A DNA stretch of 64,000 bases. It comes from Acidimicrobiia bacterium. GTDB taxonomy: Bacteria; Actinomycetota; Acidimicrobiia; Spongiisociales; UBA11373. A program made the position numbers and the translations under genes. The notes under the pieces are model-generated. The model had not been told where the DNA came from, searched no databases, and saw only the letters and a list, made by a program, of their open reading frames with translations. The stretch covers positions 1 to 64,000 of the forward strand of contig JBBDWO010000014.1 of the NCBI GenBank assembly GCA_040902765.1. Direction: 5' to 3'. This document shows, in pieces, positions 36,514-47,566 of this stretch. Position 1 is the first letter of the stretch. Every line of letters begins with the position of its first letter.

Positions 36514-37131
36514 GTGGAGATCGACCACGTCATCCTCCTGGTCGACGATCTCGCAACCGGTCACGACTGGATGTACGGGATCCACGGGCTGGAGTCGGTG
36601 CCGGGTGGGAGACACGACGGTCACGGGACCGCCAACCGGATCGTCCCCCTCGGGTCCACCTACCTGGAGCTGATGGCGGTCGTCGATCCGACCGAGGCCG
36701 GTGCCAGCGAGATGGGCCGCTGGGCGATGCGCCAGGCGGAGCCGACCCCACGACCTGCCGCCCTGTGCCTTCGCACCGACGACGCCGGCTCGGTCGCCGC
36801 CCGCTTCGACGCCAAACCGATCGCCATGTCGCGCACCCGACCCGATGGCTCGACCCTCGCGTGGCGTCTGGTGGGAGCCTCCGACGTGTTCTCCGGCACG
36901 ACCAGCGTGTTCTTCATCCAATGGGATGATCCCGGGGTGCACCCTGGGGCAGTGGCGGCAGAGCACCGGGTGACACCAACGGGAGGGCTGTCCCTCGTGC
37001 TGGCCGGAGAGCACCACGATCTGGATCTTCGCCTCGGGCTACACGGTCTGCCGATCACCGTCGAAGACGGTCCGCCGGGCGTGGTCTCGGTGACAGTCGA
37101 CACCACCGACGGTCCGATCACGCTGATCTGA
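36514..37131 (+). CDS. VOC/glyoxalase-like domain protein
   Basis: A 205-residue protein with a glyoxalase-like fold of the Glyoxalase_3 type. Signs are VEIDHVILLVDDLATGHDWM at the start, HGTANRIVPLGSTYLELMAV around residue 36, and WRLVGASDVFSGTTSVFFIQ in the middle. These paired beta-alpha-beta units usually hold a metal through His/Glu residues; His5 and Glu near 53 are candidates. The reaction is unknown. The GTG start follows the GNAT stop by 2 bp, which implies translational coupling. Confidence 0.85.
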   Translation: MEIDHVILLVDDLATGHDWMYGIHGLESVPGGRHDGHGTANRIVPLGSTYLELMAVVDPTEAGASEMGRWAMRQAEPTPRPAALCLRTDDAGSVAARFDAKPIAMSRTRPDGSTLAWRLVGASDVFSGTTSVFFIQWDDPGVHPGAVAAEHRVTPTGGLSLVLAGEHHDLDLRLGLHGLPITVEDGPPGVVSVTVDTTDGPITLI

Positions 37132-37167
37132 GAGTCCGGGCGGGCACGCAGCCGGTTCCACGCCGTC

Positions 37168-38070
37168 CTACCCGTGGCTCGCCAGCTCCATCGCCACCCC
37201 ATCGAGGAGGTCCCGCACCGACACCGTCACCGCGTCTACCGCCACGTGGCGGGCTGCCTCGGCGGCGACGATGGCACCCCCAAGGATGGCCGGTGCGCGA
37301 GCCGGGTCGAGTGATGGGATCGCCGCCGTTTGCTCTATGGACAGTCCGGCAAGCGCACCGACGAGACCGTCGAGCGCCCTCTGCGTCATGCCCCTGCCCT
37401 CGACCACCGTGGGGGCATCGCTCTCGGAGGCGGCGATGCCGGCCAGGGAGGTGAAGGTCCCCCCGACGCCGACCGCGCGCGATGGCCGCCCCGGCAAGGT
37501 GACAGAGGCGAACAGATCGCGAACATGGGCGGCGGCCGCGGCGATCTGCTCGGACGTTGCCGGTCGATCGGGCAGGAGGCGGTCGGTGAGCCGCACCGAC
37601 CCGATGTCGATACTCACCATGTAGTCGGGTCGGGTACCGCCGAACACGAACTCGGTGCTGCCACCACCGGGGTCGATGACCACTACCGGCATGGACCCGG
37701 GCAACCATCGGGTCGCTCCCCGGAACGACAGTCGCCCCTCCTCGTCACCCGAGATCACCCGTGGCCGCACCCCGATCACTGTGGCGACCCGGTCGAGGAA
37801 GGCATCGGCATCGGCCGCGTCCCGGCTGGCCGACGTGGCGACAGCGGATCGACGGGCCACCCCCGCGTCGTCCATCCTCTCGGCGAAGCCGCCGAGAGCG
37901 GCGAGGGCGCGTTCCACCGCATCGGGGTCGAAGCGACGAGCTCGATCGACGCCGCGGCCGAGTCCCACGACGACGCTGTGGCGCTCCACCTCCGACGGCG
38001 GATCCGTTGAGGCGTCGGCGATCAGCAGGCGCACCGTGTTGGTCCCGATGTCGACCGCCCCGACCATCAT
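37168..38070 (-). CDS. ppx: Exopolyphosphatase / pppGpp phosphohydrolase (Ppx/GppA)
   Basis: A 300-residue ASKHA-fold phosphatase. It opens VGAVDIGTNTVRLLIADAST (phosphate 1 loop), then has SGDEEGRLSFRGAT, VVVIDPGGGSTEFVFGG (phosphate 2) and VGVGGTFTSLAGIA. It is the short actinobacterial form without the C-terminal extension, as in mycobacterial Ppx1. It degrades long-chain polyphosphate or converts pppGpp to ppGpp. The ATG overlaps the DUF501 stop by 4 bp. It is last in the eno-ftsB-DUF501-ppx run, a conserved actinobacterial neighbourhood. Confidence 0.93.
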   Translation of the reverse strand: MMVGAVDIGTNTVRLLIADASTDPPSEVERHSVVVGLGRGVDRARRFDPDAVERALAALGGFAERMDDAGVARRSAVATSASRDAADADAFLDRVATVIGVRPRVISGDEEGRLSFRGATRWLPGSMPVVVIDPGGGSTEFVFGGTRPDYMVSIDIGSVRLTDRLLPDRPATSEQIAAAAAHVRDLFASVTLPGRPSRAVGVGGTFTSLAGIAASESDAPTVVEGRGMTQRALDGLVGALAGLSIEQTAAIPSLDPARAPAILGGAIVAAEAARHVAVDAVTVSVRDLLDGVAMELASHG

Positions 38071-38580
38071 GTCGGCTCGGTCCACTCCGAGTTGCGCACC
38101 ACACCGTCCGGGGTGGCGACGATGCACCGGGTCGTGCAGTCGAGCGGTTCGACCTGATCGGCCACCCACTCCCCGACCGGGTTGTCGTTGCCTGCGGCAT
38201 GATCGGCGTAGTGGGCGTGCAGACACTTGACGCCGCCCTTGCTGCCGGCGACTCCCCCCGACGGGCGCGGCGCGGCGTCGACCGGCACGGCCGCATCTCG
38301 CTCGCGTCGGTACCGCTCGTGCGCCGCGGCGAGCCGCTCACCGAATACCGGGTCGGACACACGCCGACGATCCATGCTGGCGACGCCACCCGCCGCCTCG
38401 ATCCGATCGATCCGCACCACCGCCAGCGGACAGCTCAGCCAGTACCGGGTCGGGAACGGGGTCCCATCGTCCAGGCGCGGCGGGACGCGGGTCACCACCG
38501 GGAGCTCGAGGTGACACCGGACAACGACGTCGGCTTCGGAACGCAATGGCCGGCCCAACTGCGCGGCGACGACCTCGCGA

Positions 38581-38588
<8 letters not shown>
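38067..38588 (-). CDS. DUF501 domain protein
   Basis: A 173-residue DUF501 protein, conserved across actinobacteria next to ftsB/divIC and ppx, with no established function. Family hallmarks are VVVRCHLELPVVTRVPPRLD, FPTRYWLSCPLAVVRIDRIE, VKCLHAHYADHAAGNDNPVG and the terminal DCTTRCIVATPD. Several conserved Cys/His suggest metal or cluster binding. The start overlaps the ftsB stop by 8 bp and the stop overlaps the ppx start by 4 bp, so expression is coupled. Confidence 0.93.
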
Positions 38589-40535
<1,947 letters not shown>

Positions 40536-40549
40536 GCAAGAGAACCTCA

Positions 40550-41968
40550 TCACGAGGTCCCTTTGGCTCTTTCCCACCGCTCATCCATCTCCGCGAGGGT
40601 GAGTCCCCGGATGTCACCTTCCGCTTCGATGGCCCGGAAGCGGCGCTCGAATCGCGCCACCGTGCGGCGCAGGGCCTGCTCGGGGTCGATGCCGAGGTGC
40701 CGCGCCACGTTGACCAAGGAGAACAGCAGGTCCCCGAACTCGTCGGAGCGGCCGGACCCCTCCGCCTCGGCGAGTTCTGCCACCTCCTCGGCCACCTTGT
40801 CGAGCGGTCCCTCCACCGACGGCCAGTCGAACCCGACGGAGGCGGCCCGGGCCTGTGTCTCGAACGCCCTGGCGAGCGCCGGAAGGCCGACCGGGATGCC
40901 GTCGAGGCGTGAGTGGCGGCCCTTCTCGTCCTGCTTGATCGCCTCCCAGTTCGCCATGACCTGTTCGGGCGTGGTGGCGTCGACGGTGCCGAAAACGTGT
41001 GGGTGCCTCGTGACGAGCTTGCGTCTGACACCCTCGGCGACCTCCTCGATGCCGAACATGCCGGCCTCGGATGCGAGCGTGGCGTGCAGGACCACCTGGA
41101 TGAGCAGGTCACCGAGCTCCTCCTCGAGTTCGACGTACCCGGCGACGTCGGGGGCGCCGAGGGGAGCCTCCGCAGGGAGCCGCTCGATCGACTCGAGTAC
41201 CTCGTGGGCCTCCTCGAGGAGGTGTTTGGCGAGCGAGTGGTGGGTCTGCTCACGATCCCAGGGGCAGTCCAGTCGGAGGCGGGCGCTGGTCCGAACCAAT
41301 CCCGGCCAGCCCGGGGCGGGAACGTCGACGAACAGACTGACCCGCAGTCCGGCATGGCTCGAACGGAGCTCGCCGAGCGGGAGCCGCAGCAGCCCCGGGC
41401 TCTCCCCGCCAGCGTCGGTCACCAGGGTCACTTCCGCGTCGGCATCCAACACGGTGAGCAGCCCGTCACGCACCGCGTCGATGGCCATCGCCGAGTCGAG
41501 CTGGCCGATGAGCGTGGGAAGCCCCAAGAGGAGCGGATACGGCAGATCGTGAGCGTCGAGCACCGCAAGTCCCCGCTCGAGCGGATCGATCCCCAGCGCC
41601 CCCAGGGCAGCCTCGATGAACGACGGCGCGACGACCACATCGACCGCCACCCCGGCCTGGCGCAGCAACCCGACGACCCGCTCACCCACGATCGGAGACC
41701 CCGGAACGGCGTAGACGACGGGTCCGGAGAGCGCCAGATCGACCAGGCGAGCCACGATCGCGGCGTACACGCCATCGAACGTCTCAGCCGACTCGTAGAG
41801 GTCGTCGCAGGTCACCACCTGGCGTTGCGCTGCCAGCTCCCGCGCTGCCGGATGATCGAGCGTGCGCACCACCACCGTGGCTCCCGCGTCGAGAAGGATG
41901 CCCGCAGCCCGTGCCGAGATCCAATCCAGGCCAGCCGGACCGAGTCCGACCGCCTGGATGCCACTCAT
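40550..41968 (-). CDS. mazG: Tetrapyrrole-methylase-like domain fused to MazG pyrophosphohydrolase
   Basis: A 472-residue fusion of YabN type. Residues about 1-220 form a SAM-dependent tetrapyrrole methylase-like domain (IQAVGLGPAGLDWISARAAG; VVYAVPGSPIVGERVVGLLR). Residues about 235-465 carry two MazG modules (CPWDREQTHHSLAKHLLEEA; LEEELGDLLIQVVLHA; then KVAEEVAELAEAEG and DEFGDLLFSLVNVARH), with the metal-binding ExxE and ExxD patterns. It hydrolyses nucleoside triphosphates to monophosphates and so removes damaged nucleotides; the role of the methylase-like part is unknown. Its start overlaps the SurA-like stop by ATGA, and the run continues from mfd. Confidence 0.94.
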   Translation of the reverse strand: MSGIQAVGLGPAGLDWISARAAGILLDAGATVVVRTLDHPAARELAAQRQVVTCDDLYESAETFDGVYAAIVARLVDLALSGPVVYAVPGSPIVGERVVGLLRQAGVAVDVVVAPSFIEAALGALGIDPLERGLAVLDAHDLPYPLLLGLPTLIGQLDSAMAIDAVRDGLLTVLDADAEVTLVTDAGGESPGLLRLPLGELRSSHAGLRVSLFVDVPAPGWPGLVRTSARLRLDCPWDREQTHHSLAKHLLEEAHEVLESIERLPAEAPLGAPDVAGYVELEEELGDLLIQVVLHATLASEAGMFGIEEVAEGVRRKLVTRHPHVFGTVDATTPEQVMANWEAIKQDEKGRHSRLDGIPVGLPALARAFETQARAASVGFDWPSVEGPLDKVAEEVAELAEAEGSGRSDEFGDLLFSLVNVARHLGIDPEQALRRTVARFERRFRAIEAEGDIRGLTLAEMDERWERAKGTS

Positions 41969-42849
41969 TCGGCGTCGGGGGCCTGAATGCCCGTGGGGGA
42001 CCAGGTCCCGTACTGCGGCTCGACATGGACCTCGGCGGCTCGCAGGGTGTCGTTGACCCAGTTGTTCCACGCGAAGCCGGCGTCGACACCGGACAGATAC
42101 GCCAACGGATCGGATTCGACCAGGGCGCGATCGAGCACCTCCCGGTCGGACACGATGAGGATGTGGAACCCGAACTGAGTCTGCACCGGGCCGGTCGGCA
42201 CCGCGATGTCGGCCTGCACCGAGGCGTATGCGAAGTCGGTCACGTACTCACTGGCGGGTCGGCAGCCCAGGTCACCGCGCTCGGAAGTGTCGAGGGACAC
42301 GTCGGCGGCCACATCACCGATGTCCTCACCGTCATCGAGCCGCTCGAGGACGTCCAATGCCTCGTCTTCGGTGGCGACCAGCACGTGCTGGACGCATACG
42401 GTGGTCACCCCGATGCCATCGCGGTAGAGCGTGTCGAGAAACTCTGCCGAGCGCAGCACTTGGGCCGACACGAGTGCCCGAATCACGGCGAGCTCGGCGT
42501 TGAATCGGACCATGCCCATCCCAGCATTGGGGACGCCGAGGGCGTCGGACGGAGTGACGCCACGGGCCGTCAGGTCGGCCTGCATCTCCTCGAACGTGCG
42601 ATCGACCTCGGCCGGGTCCAGCTCGAGATCGAAATCAGCCTCCATGGCGTCGAGCAACACCTCGAGGGCAGACAGCCGGAACAGAGCAGAGCGAAGATCG
42701 TCGCCGATCGGCATCGACCGCGCCTCGAACAGCGCGGCGACATCGCCTTCGGTGATGGTGGCATCGCCGACACGCGCCATCACCGCTCCACTGCCGCCGC
42801 AGGAGACGGCGAACAGGCAGGCGAGAGCCAGGGGGACGATCTTGTGCAA
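41965..42849 (-). CDS. SurA/PpiC-like lipoprotein chaperone
   Basis: A 294-residue lipoprotein. With TTG at 42849 it begins with a compact lipoprotein signal (HKIVPLALACLFAVSC, lipobox AVSC). An N-terminal SurA_N-like helical region follows (VGDATITEGDVAALFEARSM and the long helices to about 150), then a parvulin-like PpiC domain at about 155-250 (VCVQHVLVATEDEALDVLER, SERGDLGCRP, TQFGFHILIV). It would help folding of exported proteins. GGGAAG lies 7 nt before the TTG. An ATG at 42876 lies inside the mfd end and would spoil the signal peptide. Translationally linked with mfd and mazG. Confidence 0.87.
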   Translation of the reverse strand: MHKIVPLALACLFAVSCGGSGAVMARVGDATITEGDVAALFEARSMPIGDDLRSALFRLSALEVLLDAMEADFDLELDPAEVDRTFEEMQADLTARGVTPSDALGVPNAGMGMVRFNAELAVIRALVSAQVLRSAEFLDTLYRDGIGVTTVCVQHVLVATEDEALDVLERLDDGEDIGDVAADVSLDTSERGDLGCRPASEYVTDFAYASVQADIAVPTGPVQTQFGFHILIVSDREVLDRALVESDPLAYLSGVDAGFAWNNWVNDTLRAAEVHVEPQYGTWSPTGIQAPDAE

Positions 42850-42854
42850 AGGGG

Positions 42855-45800
42855 TTACTTCCCGTCGAGGGGCCACATTGTACGGAGGAATTCGGTCAAC
42901 TCGGCGACCGAGGCACGGGCCTTGGGGAGGAACAGCGAGCCGTCACGCACCAACGCGCCCGGCCGCAGCCGCTCGAGTCGGACCTCCTCGGAGGCTTTCA
43001 GGGCGACCGGGGTGAGCCGCACGTCACGGCGGCTGGCGACGACCTCGGTGATCCCAACCCGCAGGGCCTCCACACGGAGGCGGGCGACCTCGACCAGGGC
43101 ATCGGCGCGGCGCGGCAGAGGGCCGTAGCGGTCCTCCCACTCGGCGACCACGTCATCGACGTCGCCGTGGGTGGTGGCAGCCGCCAGCCGGCGATACGCC
43201 TCGAGACGGCTTTCCTGATCGGGCACGTAGTCGTCGGGCAGATGAGCCTCGACCGGCATCTCGATCCGCACTCCGGGCGATTGCCGCTCCGAGGTATTAC
43301 CGGTGGTGAGTTGTTCGACTGCATCGGCGACCAACTCCACGTAGAGGTCGAGTCCGACCGCGCTGATGTGGCCCGACTGCATGTTGCCCAGGAGGCTGCC
43401 GGCTCCCCTGATCTCGAGATCTCGCATCGCCAGCTGGAATCCGGAGCCGAGGTCGGCGAACTCACCGATCGCCTCGAGGCGGCGGTGCGCCTCCTCGGTC
43501 AGATGCTCCGATTCGGCGTGGAACAGGTAGGCGTAGGCGCGCTGCGACGATCGCCCCACGCGCCCGCGCAATTGGTACAGCTGGGCGAGGCCGAGCACGT
43601 CGGCGCGTTCGACGATGAGTGTGTTGACCTGCGGAAGGTCGAGACCGGACTCGATGATCGTGGTGGCGACGAGGACGTCGTAATCGCGGTTCCAGAAGTC
43701 GAGCATCACCTGCTCCAGCCGACTCTCGCTCATCTGACCGTGGGCGACGGCCAGCCGGGCATCGGGCACCAGGGATCTGAGACGCGCCATCGCCGAGTCG
43801 ATCGATGCCACCCGGTTGTGCACGTAGAAGACCTGCCCATCGCGCAGCATCTCCCGGCGAATCGCCGCCGCCACCGCCCGCTCGTCGTACGGTCCGACGA
43901 AGGTCAGGATCGGGTGACGATCTTCCGGCGGCGTCGCGATGCGGCTCACGCTCCGGATGCCGGTCAGGGCCATCTCCAGCGTCCTCGGGATCGGCGTCGC
44001 GGTGAGGGTCAGTACGTCCACCGACGACCGCAGGCTTCGGATCCGATCCTTGGCGGCGACACCGAACCGCTGCTCTTCGTCCACGACGAGCAAGCCGAGG
44101 TCCCGAAAGGAGACATCCTCGGACAGCAGGCGATGGGTCCCCACGACGACATCGACGGTGCCGTCGGCGAGTCCGGCGACCACGGACCGCTGCTGTGCGC
44201 CGGTCAGGAACCGGCTCAGCACCTCGACGCGGATCGGATACGGGGCGAACCGCTCACCGATCGTCTGGAGGTGCTGCTGGGCGAGCAGCGTCGTCGGCAC
44301 CAGCATGGCCGCCTGTTTGCCCGCCTGCACCGCCTTGAACATCGCCCGCACCGCCACCTCGGTCTTGCCGAAGCCGACGTCCCCGAACACCAGGCGATCC
44401 ATCGGGTTGTCGCTCTCCATGTCCGCCTTGACCTCACCGATCGCCAGCAACTGATCGCGGGTCTCCTCGAACGGGAAGGCATCCTCCAGCTCCCGCTGCC
44501 ACGGGGTGTCGGGTCCGAAGGCGTGGCCCCTCGCCAGTGCCCGAGTCCGGTGCAGCGCAACGACCTCCTCGGCGACGGCGGCGACCTCGGCGCGGACCCG
44601 GCTCCGGGTGCGTTCCCAGTCCGCTCCGCCCATCCTGCTGAGTCTGGGCGCCTCGCCGCCGGTGTAGCGGGTGATCGCTCCGAGCTGATCGGTCGGCACG
44701 TAGAGCCGGTCGCCGCCGGCATAGGCGACCAGGAGGTAGTCGCGTTCCACGTCGCCCAGCCTCTGGGTCACCAGCCCCTCGAAGCGACCGATTCCGTGCT
44801 GACGATGGACTACGTAGTCCCCGGATCGCAGATCGTCGTATCCCTCGGTCGGCTGGGCGCGGGTGCGACCCGGACGACGGTGGGCACGCCGCCGACCGGC
44901 GATCTCCTGCTCGCCGAACACCGCGGCACCGACGTCGGGGAGCGCGAATCCACGGTGGATGCCGGCTCCGATGACCAGGGACTCGCCGGCGAACCCGTCC
45001 TCACGCGCCAGCCCGAGGCCCGCCTCGCCCAGGATCCGCGCCACGCGATCGGCGGCGGCCTCCCCATCCATCGCGATCACCACCTTCGTTCCATCGGCGA
45101 TGAGGCGCCCGAGGGCAGCGGCCACCGACTCGGCATCGCCGGGAACCGCGTCCAGCCCACGGACCCGCAGAGTCGGGTCTTCGGGCCGTGCGGGAGCCGG
45201 CGGCGCCTCGACGAACCCCTCTCCCGGGCCGGGAAGATCGAGGAACAGGGGTGGATGTTCTGCTGCCGCCACCGGATCGATCCCCCAGGTCGCGGCGAGG
45301 GCGGCGGCGAGCTCCGACTCCTCGGTCGCCAGCGCCGCTGCTCGTTCCCGGCAGGAAACAGGATCGAAGAGGACGACACCGCCCCTCCCGGAGAGTTCGT
45401 CGACGACCGATCGCGGTGGGGTCAGCCATGGGAGCCACGACTCCATCCCGGGGAAGGTGGCCCCAGCCGCCAGTCGTTCCCACGACGACGATGCCCACGG
45501 TGCCGTGGTCAGAAGTGAACGGGCGGTGGCGGCGATCGTCTCGTCAGGCCGGAGCTCGCGCACCGGGAAGACGAGAACCCGGTCGATGCGACCCTCCGAC
45601 CGCTGGCTGGCGATTGACATCTCGGTGATCTCGCTAACGGTGTCCCCCCAGACATCGATGCGGACCGCACTCCGTGCCTGGCCCGGATACACGTCGACGA
45701 TCCCTCCCCTCACCGAGAACTGTCCCCGGCCTTCGACCCGGTGGGTCCGTTCGTATCCCAGTCTCGACAGGTGGTCGACGAGTCGATCGAAGTCGATGCG

Positions 45801-46202
45801 CTCCCCTTCGGCCACCGCCAGTGGCTCGACCGGCGCGGAGGCAACCCGTTGGATCGCAGCGCGCACCGACGCCACCACCACCGTCCCACCTCCGGCGGTG
45901 CGCAGTGCGTGACGCGCCTCGGCGCGTGCCGCCATCGTGCCGAGGTTGGGCGAGACGTGCTCGAACGGGAGCGTCTCCCATGCCGGCAGCAGGGCCGTCG
46001 ACTCCGTGAACAGCGCCAGGTCGTCCGTCAATTCCTCGGCATCGACCTCACCCGGGACGATCGCCAGCAGTGGACCCCGGGCTTCCAGGGCCAGTCCGGC
46101 GAGGAAGTAGGCGCGCACCGGCGGAGGCACGGCGATCCGATCGACGCCACCCATCGGATGTGCCCGCCAGAGGTCGACGAGGGCGGCGAGCGGGGCGGGC
46201 AT
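42855..46202 (-). CDS. mfd: Transcription-repair coupling factor
   Basis: An 1115-residue Mfd that removes stalled RNA polymerase and recruits UvrA. The UvrB-like damage module is at about 1-400 (PAWETLPFEHVSPNLGTMAA), the RNA polymerase interaction domain at about 440-510 (GDYVVHRQHGIGRFEGLVTQ), the translocase at about 570-960 (DVGFGKTEVAVRAMFKAVQA Walker A, VDEEQRFGVAAKD, TLTATPIPRTLEMALTGIRS, TTIIESGLDLPQVNTLIVER, QLRGRVGRSSQRAYAYLF) and the TRCF C-terminal domain to the end. Complete length. The start has TACCCT 8 nt upstream on the minus strand. Confidence 0.96.
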   Translation of the reverse strand: MPAPLAALVDLWRAHPMGGVDRIAVPPPVRAYFLAGLALEARGPLLAIVPGEVDAEELTDDLALFTESTALLPAWETLPFEHVSPNLGTMAARAEARHALRTAGGGTVVVASVRAAIQRVASAPVEPLAVAEGERIDFDRLVDHLSRLGYERTHRVEGRGQFSVRGGIVDVYPGQARSAVRIDVWGDTVSEITEMSIASQRSEGRIDRVLVFPVRELRPDETIAATARSLLTTAPWASSSWERLAAGATFPGMESWLPWLTPPRSVVDELSGRGGVVLFDPVSCRERAAALATEESELAAALAATWGIDPVAAAEHPPLFLDLPGPGEGFVEAPPAPARPEDPTLRVRGLDAVPGDAESVAAALGRLIADGTKVVIAMDGEAAADRVARILGEAGLGLAREDGFAGESLVIGAGIHRGFALPDVGAAVFGEQEIAGRRRAHRRPGRTRAQPTEGYDDLRSGDYVVHRQHGIGRFEGLVTQRLGDVERDYLLVAYAGGDRLYVPTDQLGAITRYTGGEAPRLSRMGGADWERTRSRVRAEVAAVAEEVVALHRTRALARGHAFGPDTPWQRELEDAFPFEETRDQLLAIGEVKADMESDNPMDRLVFGDVGFGKTEVAVRAMFKAVQAGKQAAMLVPTTLLAQQHLQTIGERFAPYPIRVEVLSRFLTGAQQRSVVAGLADGTVDVVVGTHRLLSEDVSFRDLGLLVVDEEQRFGVAAKDRIRSLRSSVDVLTLTATPIPRTLEMALTGIRSVSRIATPPEDRHPILTFVGPYDERAVAAAIRREMLRDGQVFYVHNRVASIDSAMARLRSLVPDARLAVAHGQMSESRLEQVMLDFWNRDYDVLVATTIIESGLDLPQVNTLIVERADVLGLAQLYQLRGRVGRSSQRAYAYLFHAESEHLTEEAHRRLEAIGEFADLGSGFQLAMRDLEIRGAGSLLGNMQSGHISAVGLDLYVELVADAVEQLTTGNTSERQSPGVRIEMPVEAHLPDDYVPDQESRLEAYRRLAAATTHGDVDDVVAEWEDRYGPLPRRADALVEVARLRVEALRVGITEVVASRRDVRLTPVALKASEEVRLERLRPGALVRDGSLFLPKARASVAELTEFLRTMWPLDGK

Positions 46203-46210
46203 GGGACAGG

Positions 46211-46216
46211 AGGGTA
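46211..46216 (-). promoter_or_regulatory. Leaderless -10 hexamer (TACCCT) of mfd
   Basis: It lies 8 nt before the ATG at 46202 and would drive the mfd, SurA-like, mazG run. Confidence 0.45.
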
Positions 46217-46228
46217 AACGGGGTGCGA

Positions 46229-46317
46229 GTGGCCAGTGGCCAGTGGCCAGCTACCAGCTACCAGCTACCAGTTGGGATCCAAGGGCGACGGGCAACCGGC
46301 AACCGGCAACCGGCAAC
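46229..46317. repeat. Heptamer arrays upstream of pgsA
   Basis: The units are AGTGGCC (three times), then AGCTACC (three times), then after a break GGCAACC (four times, 46290-46317). Three different heptamers occur in one intergenic gap of 132 bp. The change from one unit to the next keeps the phase over the first six units. Confidence 0.82.
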
Positions 46318-46334
46318 AGCCCCCGAGCGATACC

Positions 46335-46916
46335 ATGCCCAGCCCGGCCCGGAGGCCCACGCTGTCGATTCCAGACCGAATCGCATACTTCCGCATGGCG
46401 CTGGTGCCGGTGATCCTCACGCTGATCCTGCTCTCAGAGCACATCGACCATTCGCTCGGAATCGCGGCGGCACTGATGGTGCTCGCCATCTTCAGCGATT
46501 TTTTGGACGGCTACCTGGCGCGCCGATGGGAGATCACCACCGTGTTCGGCGCCTTCCTCGACCAGATCACCGACAAGGTGCTCGTGGCCGGTGCGCTCTT
46601 CGGGCTGGTCGCCATCGGGCGGGTCTGGGCATGGGCGGCGTTCGTGATCGTCGCCCGCGAGATCCTGGTATCCGGTCTGCGCGGGTTGGCGGCAATGGAC
46701 GGCGAGGTGGTTCATCCGTCCATCTGGGGAAAGATCAAGGCGAGTGTTCAGTACCTGGCGATCATGATGGCCCTGATTCGCACGGAGACCGCGTACGGGG
46801 GCCTGAGACCCGACCAATGGGTGATGGTCGGTGCCGTCGTGGTGACCGCACTCTCCGGGTACGAGTACTTCACGCGCTTCGCGCGCGTCCTGCGGGCGAG
46901 TCGAACCGCCGGCTAG
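46335..46916 (+). CDS. pgsA: CDP-diacylglycerol-glycerol-3-phosphate 3-phosphatidyltransferase
   Basis: A 193-residue membrane enzyme making phosphatidylglycerol phosphate. The CDP-alcohol phosphotransferase signature DFLDGYLARRWEITTVFGAF with following LDQITDK is exact (D-X2-DG-X2-AR-X8-G-X3-D-X3-D). N-terminal IPDRIAYFRMALVPVILTLI and the C-terminal helices fit PgsA rather than cardiolipin synthase, and the size agrees. ATG at 46335 is the only start that keeps the family N-terminus; earlier codons come from heptamer repeats. Convergent with pth (4-bp overlap of ends). Confidence 0.92.
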   Translation: MPSPARRPTLSIPDRIAYFRMALVPVILTLILLSEHIDHSLGIAAALMVLAIFSDFLDGYLARRWEITTVFGAFLDQITDKVLVAGALFGLVAIGRVWAWAAFVIVAREILVSGLRGLAAMDGEVVHPSIWGKIKASVQYLAIMMALIRTETAYGGLRPDQWVMVGAVVVTALSGYEYFTRFARVLRASRTAG

Positions 46917-47527
46917 TCGCCCTCAATACGACGGGAGGCGAGTGCCGCCGCCGCCTTGGCCCCCTCGTCCCCTTCAACCGCGAACGCCACCACCACGTCG
47001 ACCGCCTCGCGCACCATCAGGTCGGCGTCGGGGCGTTCGCTCTTGCCGAACGGTCTGAGTACGAAGTCCGCAGGGTCCATGCGCCCCGGAGGACGACCGA
47101 CACCGAGCCGCACCCTCCGGAAGTCGTTGGTGCGCAGCGACCTGATGATCGACTCGACCCCGTTGTTCCCGCCGGACCCACGGCCTGCGTGGAAACGGAT
47201 CCGCCCGAAGGGGAGGTCGATGTCGTCGTGGACCACCACCAGCGCATCGGAGGTGAGCCTGTAGTACCCGAGGATCGAGACGACGGCCTCCCCGGAGAGG
47301 TTCATGAACGTCGTCGGGACCGCCAGCAGCACCTTGCGGCCCCCGAGCTCGACGGTGGCTACCCGGGCATGGACTCGCCGTGGAGCCCGACCGAGCCCGA
47401 CGGGGGCGGCCATCAGAGCGGCAGTCTCGGCACCGATGTTGTGGCGGGTCCCCTCGTATTCGCTCCCCGGGTTCCCGAGGCCGACGACGACCAGCGCCGA
47501 GGGCCCATCCCGCTCAGAGCGTCTCAT
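46913..47527 (-). CDS. pth: Peptidyl-tRNA hydrolase
   Basis: A 204-residue enzyme that recycles peptidyl-tRNA. Catalytic and binding motifs: VVVGLGNPGSEYEGTRHNIG (Asn and His20-type catalytic residues), PTTFMNLSGEAV, VVHDDIDLPFGRIRFHAGRG and GGNNGVESIIRSLRTNDFRR. The length is normal. It lies just after rplY on the same strand (39-bp gap), the usual rplY-pth order, so both share the promoter upstream of rplY. Confidence 0.95.
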   Translation of the reverse strand: MRRSERDGPSALVVVGLGNPGSEYEGTRHNIGAETAALMAAPVGLGRAPRRVHARVATVELGGRKVLLAVPTTFMNLSGEAVVSILGYYRLTSDALVVVHDDIDLPFGRIRFHAGRGSGGNNGVESIIRSLRTNDFRRVRLGVGRPPGRMDPADFVLRPFGKSERPDADLMVREAVDVVVAFAVEGDEGAKAAAALASRRIEGD

Positions 47528-47566
47528 GATCCCGAACCCCCAAGGTCAGGAGCGGGGCGTCGACGG

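Noticed and set aside
42855-46202. Long plus-strand frame (783 codons) inside mfd
   Set aside because: It is antisense to a full-length, motif-complete Mfd; the translation is Arg/Asp/His-rich as expected of a shadow frame.
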